A DNA stretch of 64,000 nucleotides. Origin: Rhodobacter aestuarii (lineage in GTDB: Bacteria; Pseudomonadota; Alphaproteobacteria; Rhodobacterales; Rhodobacteraceae). The translations under genes were made by a program, and so were the position numbers. The notes beneath the pieces were generated by a model. It was not told the origin of the DNA, searched no databases, and was given only the letters and a program-made list of their open reading frames with translations. Of this stretch, positions 1-9,000 are shown in pieces. Within the stretch, counting starts at the first letter, position 1; every line of letters begins with the position of its first letter. The stretch is taken from NCBI RefSeq assembly GCF_900156655.1, contig NZ_FTOG01000006.1:186001-250000 (forward strand). Direction: 5' to 3'.

Positions 1-3000
1 CCGTAGCCCCTGCGATAGCGATGTCGTCCCCGACATTTTCGCCATTTTCAGACAGTGTCGTAATCAGGTTCAAAGTCTCGTCAAAGACTTTGGCAGCATC
101 CCCGCTGTCGATAGCGCTCAGCAAGGGGGCAAAGTCCACATCGCCAGAGAACAACCCCTCGATCATATTGCCGATATCGAGCGCCAACAGCGTGCTGGCG
201 ATTTTGTTGATATCGACCGGCAGTTCGACGCCGCTTGCTTCCATGATCGTTTCAAGGCTGTCGAGCAGGAATTCTTTCACTGTTTCGAGCGATTCCCCCA
301 GATCGAAGGTGCGATCAAGCGACAGCGCCCCCGACACAACCCCATCAAGATCGAGATCAAGGAAATCGCTGGACGCGAGCGACAGACCGATATTGCTGAT
401 CTGCGTATTGGGCAGAGCAAAGCCCGCTTGCACCGCAAAACGGCCAAGCCCAATCCCCTCGGTCGTCGTGGTTGGCGATTGGCTGACCAGATTGCCCGAG
501 GATAGCCGCACGGCAACACCTTCGGCCGCTTCTTCGGGCGTGCTCAGTTCAAGCGTCACCGGCTGGCTGATATTGGTCTTACCAAGCGTCGGCAGGTCGA
601 TATCCCAGCCGAACTCAAGGTCCAGCCCCAATTGCGCGTCAAAGACCGGGGTGAAGGTCAGCGGCCCCAGATCCAGTGGCAAGAACTGATCCACAAAGCT
701 GGCAGCCTCGGCCACACCATCAATCACCGTTTGCGAGAAATCTTCGAGCGCGCCATTGGGCGGATCGACATCTTCAACATCGAAGGTCAGGTTGCCATCG
801 GCGTCAATCGACAGCGTGAAGAGCTTGTTGATGTCGATCAGCGTAAAGTCGAGCAGACTATCCAGATCAATCCCGGCCATCGCCCCGATTTGCTCGATGA
901 AATAGGTCGCCACATCGACCCCGCCATATTGGCGGAAGGTGCCGCTGACTTGCGTGATGACAGAGTCAACCGGATCCGTGATTTCGATGGGCGCGGTGGC
1001 CCCCGTGACGGTGACCGTCACCGTTGATGTGTCAATACCGCCATGGCCATCCGTCACACTATAGCTCAGAACGGTGTCGCGGGTTTCGCCGGGGGCGAGG
1101 TCGCCAAAGGCATTGTTCGGCGCAAAGCTGAAGCTGCCATCCGTATTGAGGGTGAAAATGCCTCCAGCGCTGCCTGCAAAAGTCCCCGCTGCGACACCGG
1201 GCAAATCGCCCATGTCCGGATCAGCGCCATTGGCCAAAAGCCCCGCTGCAGCCCCTACGCTCAATGTGCGGTGCGCGCTTGTCGCATAGCCTTCATCGCC
1301 ATCTTCGGGATTATCATTCTCCCCGGTAATGACCACGCGCAAGGCCCCCTCTGCCGTTGCACCAAGCGCATCGGCCAAAGTGTAGCTCAGGCTGTCTTCG
1401 GCGCTCTCCCCTTCACCAAGCCAGGCGAAGGCCCCATTAGGATCATAGGCAAAGCTGCCGTCGGCCTGCAGCACCACGAGTGCGCCCGAGGCCAACAAGA
1501 CCGGCATACCAATCGCCGCAACATTTCCATTCAACGCCTGGATGGACAGCGTATCCCCCAGATCCGGGTCGGTGTCGTTCGCCAACAGATCCCCGCTGAT
1601 CGCGATGTTTTGGTCCGTCATGTCGCTGTCATCACCAGCCACCGGCGCATCATTCACACCGACAACGGTCACCCAAAGCTGCCCTTCGGCTTCGGCCCCC
1701 GCCTCATCGGCGACCACATAGGTGACCAAAACGCGTTGTTCGTCCCCTGCCCCCAAGGCGACAAAGCGATCTTCGGGATCAAGCGTCACCACGCCATCAG
1801 CCAAGCTCACCCCGATTTCGTCAGACGAAACCGAAATCACATGCAAAGCATCGCCATCGGGATCAAGGTCATTGACCAAAAGGTCCGCAATATCGAGCGT
1901 CGCATCAGCCAACACACGCGCAGCATCCGCACGTGTCACCGGCGCGTTATTGGTACCATCAATGAAGAGTGACAGATCATCAAAGACCAATCTTTCGACG
2001 TCATGCAGCCAGTCGGTGCCGCCAGGCCCATCCAAGCGCCAAGTGTTTGCATTGATCTGCGTCAGCGCCGTATCGAAAACAGAACCCGCGACCACAGCCG
2101 TATCGGTTCCGTCACCGCCATGGACCACGTCATCGGCAACGCTTAGAGCAACGGTTTCATCGCCCCAATTCAACCAAATCCCGCGGACATCGCGCAGCTC
2201 GGCCAAGGTCGACAGATCGGCACTCCCGCCCGCGTCAACAAGCAGACGCGCGCCATTCGCGGCAAGAAGTTCCACGTCCTCGAAAACCGTGCCCGTGATG
2301 TTCAGATCATTCCACCAGAAGCGGAAAGAGGCGTCGTTCTGCACAACGTCAAAGCCCGTGCCACCGATGATCGTATCACCGCGCAGGTCGGTCCCCGCCG
2401 CGAAGAAGGTATCATCTCCTCCCTGCCCATCGACATAGTCGGCGCCTTCTCCGGCTTCGATCTCATCCGCACTTTGCGTGCCAATGATCGTTTCAGCACC
2501 GCGATCACCGCGAATACGGATCACACCATCCGTTTCAAGAACGGAAGCAAGATCAAGCACACCATCGCGCGCAAGTTCAATACGCCCGCCCTGCATTTCG
2601 AGCCGCTCGATATCGGTGATCGTTGCATGATCAAAGGTAACGGAGTTCCCACGCCAATCGTTGCGCAGCACGTCCCAACCGGCGCCACCGTCAAGCACGT
2701 CATTTGCGGCAGCGCGATTGAAGCCGATCAACGTATCATCGCCCTCGCCGCCGATCACGGTGTCATCGTCCCAACCGCCATCCAGCCAATCGTTTCCAGA
2801 GCCGCCAAGCAACTGGTCGGAACCGCGTTCGCCCGCTAGCAGATCATCGCCCGCCATCCCGGCCAAAACATCATCGCCAAAACCGCCGTAGATCGCATCA
2901 TCTTGCTGCGACCCGGTGATGCTCTCATCACCGCGATCCCCAAGGATCGCTGCAACCCCCTGCACAAGGCCAATGCTCGAAAGGTCCAAGAACCCATCAC

Positions 3001-6000
3001 GGTTGACCTGAATTCTGCCGCCCCGCAGGTCAAGCTCCTCGATCGAGGCAAATTCCGCCTCACCCAGTAGCAAATCCCCCCGACGGCGCGCGCTTTGGAT
3101 CAGGTCATAGCCTTCGACGCCCTCAAACAGGGTCAAGAAGCCATCGCTATAGTTCAGCGAGAAGACATCATCGCCCGCTGTACCTTGCACGGTGTCTTCA
3201 GGTTCTGGGTCAACGGTAATTTGCACCACCGCCTGCGCCGTACCACCATGCCCATCCGACACCTCGTAGGAGAAGCTGTCTTCGCCATGGTAATTGGCAT
3301 CGGGCCGATAAATCAGCGTGCCGCCCGGCCCCGCGCTGACGGTGCCATGCGCGGCAGCGGCCACAACGGTTGCCGTAAGCGCATCCCCATCAACATCCGT
3401 ATCATTGGCAAGCACATCAATGGTCACAGAGCCGTCTTCGGCGACCAGCACCTGATCGTCAGAGGCCACGGGAGCATCGTTTTCACCGACAACAGTGATC
3501 GTGAGCCGCGAGGTCACAACACCATCCACCCCGTCAGACACCTGTACATCGGCGGTCACATCGACCGTTTCCCCCGCCGCGAGGTATTCAAAGCCACCAT
3601 CCGGATCAAAGGCCAGTTCGGTCGACGAAATCTGCGTAAGTTGCCCCGCACTAGGCTGCGTGAACCCGGTGATCGTGACCGTTTCGCCGTCCACCTCAAT
3701 GTCATTCAACGTGACATCAAGGCTGGCGGTGCCGTTTTCGGACACGGTCAACACATCATCGGCGGCGCGCACTATATCGCCTATCGGCGTCACGGTGACC
3801 GTCGCTGTTCCCTCGGCGGTCGCCCCTTGCGGATCGGCCACGGTGTAAGTGATGACGGTCGTCCCATTGAAATCGGCAGCGGGCCGGAACGTCACCAGCC
3901 CCTCTGCGCTGACCTCGACAGCGCCGTCGGGGCAAGTTGCAGCCACCACGATCAGATGCCCGGCATCGGCGGTATCAACATCGCTGTCATTCGCGGCCGG
4001 ATCAAAGGAGAGCGTACCATCCTCGGCCATTGTTGCGGCATCCGCAATCGCGACCGGCGCGTCATTCACGCCGACAATGGTCAGTTCTGCCTCGCGCACC
4101 TCGGGCGTACCATCGGCCTCTGTCACCGTGAAGCGGAAGGTTTGGGTCGTTTCTTCCCCTTCATTTAGCGCCTCAAAATCCCCCTCTGCATCAAAGATAA
4201 CGGTGCCGTTGGCACCAACGGCCATCGCACCACCGCCGTCAAGCGGCATCAGCCGCCCGATATTCGCAGCGCTGCCCTCAACCTTCGCAAGCGCTTCGGT
4301 CAGGGCATCAATCAGCGCAGTACCAGAGACTTGCAGCCCCGGCGCGGCCGAGAAGCGCAGTGCGGTGCTATCAATCGCACCGCCGATCTCCACTTGGAAG
4401 TTGCTGACCACCTGCGTGAAACGATCCGCGCCGATCTCAACATCCTCAAGCGTGAAGAGCCGGATTTCGTTGTAATCAAGGTCGGTCGTCTGCCCGGCGA
4501 GTTCGCCAAAGCTTTCGCGGATTTCATCGACGACCACATTCGCCACATCTTCAAACAGGCCGAAGGGCAGTTCAAGCAGAGCATCGTCAAAGGCTTCGCC
4601 AAAGTTCAGCGAGCCCAAATCTTCAAGCGTGAAATCGTCGGTGAGCTTGATCGCGGCATAGTCGAAATCCAGATCGTAATTGGCAGATCCGTCGCCAACA
4701 CCAAGCGAACCGGCAATATCAAAGCCGTACAATTCAAGTGTCGGAGCAATATCAAGCCGCAGGATATAATCGTAATCTACCGCGCCTGAGAAACTATAGG
4801 CCACCTCGCCATTGAGCACATCGCCCGGAGCCCCGGCGGCCAAGAATTGCGCCGCTTCATCATAGCTGCCCGTCACCTCGACGCCGTCAATCATATAGGT
4901 GACCTGCACCTCATCGGGGTCGAACCGCGCCACCTGTACAAGGTCGATACCTGCCTCAATCACGAAATCGATCAGATCGAAATCGGTGCTCAGTTGCAGG
5001 TCAATCCCGCGCGCCAAATCTTTGACGAAATCGGCAAAGGTATTGATCCCGAGTTCGATATCGTCGCCAACTTGGGCAAAGTAATCACGCGCACCTTTGA
5101 CGATGTCGCGGATGAAAACTTCAATATTTGAAATGGCCTCTGGGCCAGCCTCGGCGATATCCAAGAGATTGTCGAAGATGCTGAGGACGGGGCTAAGCCC
5201 CACATCGATATGGAACACATCAGCGGCTGTATTCACCAGCCAGCGCAAGGTATTGATGATCCCCGTCATCCCGGCGGCCGCGATGTCCCCAATACCACCA
5301 AGCGTCTCAATGATCGCCTGCGAGGTCGGATCGTTCGCAATGAAGTCGAACACCTCCGAAGCAGCCCCAGTGATTCCCTTCAACAAGGTCACTAGGTCCT
5401 GCGCAAAACCATCAATGATCGTATCGAGCGAGGTCTCAAGTTGCTCCGCCGTGATTTCCGCGATCATCGGGATCGCATTGCTGCCAGACAATCCGAGCGA
5501 GCCATTGATCGCACCGGCGACGCTGTTCAAAAGACCGCCAACCCCATTGGTGAGTTCGGCAACCAATTCGGTCTGCTTGATTTCCGCGCTTAAAGTGAAC
5601 CCTTCTTCGGCGGTTTTCTGCGCCTCTTCGGACATGATCAGAGCCGCATTGGCCGCGATATTCGCGCCAATAATGATCGGGATCAGTTCGGGCTGCGCCT
5701 TCGCGGCTTCAAGCCCCGCCTCGGTCGCTTTATCAAGCGCAATCCGCACCACCGCAGGAGCGAATTTTTCATAATCGAAGCTGACACCCGCCAAGCGGGT
5801 GATCTGCGTCACCTCGATCTCGCTGGTGCCTGCACGAGCGGTTGTATCGACGGTGCCTTCGCCGTCATTCACGAAACCCTCAATGTCGTCAACGTTGCCA
5901 ATCGGCAGATCGGCGGTCAGCGTCAGACCTTCGATGGGTGTGAAGCCATCCACCGTCAACAGCTGGCGCAAAGTACCAACGGCCCCATCAATCCCCGTGG

Positions 6001-9000
6001 TCTCGATCACCACATTGACCAGATCCGCCGTGACATGAATCGTCTCGCCCTCGGGCGTTTCAAGCGTGAAGAGCCCACGCCCATCCGCATCCCAAATGTC
6101 GAAATCATTGAAACGCGCACGGTCACTCAGGGCTTGCAACTCAGAGGGTTTCAACTCTGCGCCGCCCACGTTGTAAGTCGTGGCGGCATTGCTCGCGACG
6201 ATCCCAACGGCCTTTTGAATGTATCGGCCAAGTGCCGTGATCGTGGCGCTGGACGGATCATTGACGAAATCCGAAACGAGCTTGAAGAACTCGGGAATCC
6301 CTGCCTCAATCAGCCCGTCGAGCACATCTTCGAAAGATAGCGAAATCTCCGACACCATACCGGCGCCATCTTCGTCAACGCCCAAGGCCGCAAGCAGATT
6401 GAACTCGTGGTTCAGGCCAACAAAGCCTTCTGCCAGCCCATCAATATCCAATCCAAGGAAATCTTGCGTCCCGAACGAAAGCCCCACGTTGGAGACGGTC
6501 AAATCGGTCAGCCCATAGCCCGCATCAATGGTGATGTCGCCAATGCCGACGGTTTGCAGCACCGTGGTGGGCGAAAGCGAGACCAGATTGTCAGACCAAA
6601 GCACAAAATTCTGCCATGCCTGCACCGGGCTATCGGGCACCAAAAGATCAATCTCAATCGGTTGGAAGATCGCCGTGCGCCCAAGCGAGGGCAGATCAAT
6701 ATCCCACCCGAGCTTCGCCATGATCGTCGCATCAATCTCAAACGTCGGACCGAAATAGACCGGCGTAATTGGCGCGGTTAGGATCGGATTGGCAAAGCCT
6801 GTAAGATAATCCGCAGCGGCATCCAACTCCGCGCCAAAGCCAGAAAGCATTGCCGTGCTATCGGGGTTGTTGTCGGTGATATCGACGTTCAACCCCGTAT
6901 CTGGGCCATAACTGACTTGGATCCGGGTATCAATGTCGATCAGGTCCATATCCAGCAAGCTCGCCAGATCAAAATCGACACTGTCATCAAGCCGGGCGAA
7001 CAGCTCACCCAGCACATCGACGCCACCCATCTGTTCGAACGTGCCCGAGATCGCAATCCGGGTCATTTCGCTTTCATCGGGCAGATCGGCCGGATCAACG
7101 TTTTCACTCCCGTAGCTCGAAGGCGTCACAAGGACGCTGAGCACGGCAGTGTCCGTGCCCCCATGGCCATCGGAAACCGTATATTCCATCGAGGTGAGGC
7201 GGCTTTCCCCCAAGGCCAGATCATCGAAATCTTGCCCGGCCTCAAACCGCCATGCGCCATCGGCCATGAGCGCGAAAGTGCCCCCCGCGCTGCCCGTGGT
7301 GGTGAACCCCTGCCTCGCCACAAGCACGCCAGCTTCTAGAATGAAGAAGGTTTCTTCCACGCCACCGGACACACCAGAGACGACAAGTTGATCGCCTGCA
7401 TCAATATCTGTGTCATTGGACAGAACCCCATCCGCGGCCACTTCGATGCTGCCGCGCGCGGTGGTGGTGAAACCATCGTCATCGGCGGCGTCCGGGGCAT
7501 CGTTCAATCCGGCAATATGCAGGCTCAGCGTGGCAGTGCTGGTTGCGCCATGTGCATCGGCCACCGTGTAAGTGACGGTTTCCACAGCTTCTTGCCCCAC
7601 ACCAAGGCTTTGATAGCCCGGTCCGGCGGTGAAGGTAAAAGTGCCATCGGCAGCTAGGTCCAAAACGGCACCCGAGGCAAAGCCGCGCGTGAACCCTTCG
7701 GCCGTGGTCGTCCCCCCCTCGAGCCCCGCAATCTGCAGGGCATCACCGGTGTCGATGTCGGTGTCATTGGTGAGCAAATTGCCTGAGGCCAAAGTGCCTT
7801 CGGCCAGATCCGCCCGATCATCCACTGCCACCGGTGCATCATTGGCGCCCAGTACAGTGACCGTCACCGCAACCGACACAGTCTGCCCCGCAGCATCCGA
7901 AAGCTGATAGGTCATCGTATCTTCTGCGCTTTGCCCCGCGCCCAGTGTCTCAAAGGCCCCGTTGGGGTTAAGCGTGATCGCGCTGCCATCAAACGCGGCG
8001 GTGACCCATGTCCCGCCCGAGACACAGGTAATCGCAATCGGCCCACCGCCAATGTCAAAATCATTGGCAAGGAACTGATCAACGGCAAAGCTCTGCGCGG
8101 CATCTTCGCCAATCGTCACGGCATCTGGCGCACCGAAAGGCAGATTGTCCCGCCCATCAAGGAACAAGGTGTAGTCATCAAAGCGCAGTTCCTCGACGCC
8201 ATAAAGCTGGTCGCGCCCCCCTTCGAGGCTTTCGACGATCGCCCGCCCCCGACCGATATTCGAGATCGAAGCATCCGTCACCGAACCAGAGATTAAAACC
8301 ACATCCCAGCCATGCCCGGCATCAATGAGATCATCCCCACGCGATCCGCCAATGACTTCATTGCGATGGGTACCGAGAATCCCACGCACATCACGCAGCG
8401 TCTCAACGCTACGCAAATCAAGCGCGCCATTGCTGACACGGATCCAACCACCACGGGCGTCGATCTCTTCCACGCCTTCAAAGCTTGCGCCCGTCAGGTC
8501 GAGGTAGCCGCCGCGCTTGGCATTGCGCACGATGTCATAACCTGCACCGCCAGAAACCGTGTCGTCCCGCCCGTCACACCCAGCCACAAGGAACTGATCG
8601 TCCCCCGCGCCGCCATCAAGAGCATCGGCCCCTTCGCCGCCAACAAGCGTGTCGGCGCCTTCGCCGCCGCTCAGCGTATCGGCACCTTTCTCCCCATAGA
8701 GATGGTCATCACCGCCCGCACCGAACACCTGATCGTCGCCGCGATCCGCCCAGATCGCATCGTCTTGCTGCGACCCGGTGATCGTTTCGTTGCCGCGGTC
8801 CGCTTCGATCCTTCGGGCATTCACCAACTGGCCAAGGGTAGAGAGGTCCATCGCCCCATCGCGATCGACAACAATCACACCATTTTGGGCATCGAGCGTT
8901 TCAATGTTGTCAAAAACCGTCCCGGTCAGGTTCAGTTTGTCCCAGATGCGCCCTGCGTTGACGACCGTATCGGTGCCACCTCCCCCGTAAAAACCCGCCA

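Noticed and set aside
2300-3120. Possible CRISPR or tandem DNA repeat array in the giant gene
   Set aside because: The repeats are protein-level RTX and 75-residue units with varying nucleotide sequence and no constant spacers.
3095-4168. Open frames of 300-360 codons on the plus strand inside the giant gene (for example 1043-1972, 3095-4168, 8312-9385)
   Set aside because: They are codon-aligned antisense of the repeat protein. Low use of TTA, CTA and TCA in the antisense frame keeps them open; sequences are arginine/histidine-rich shadows.
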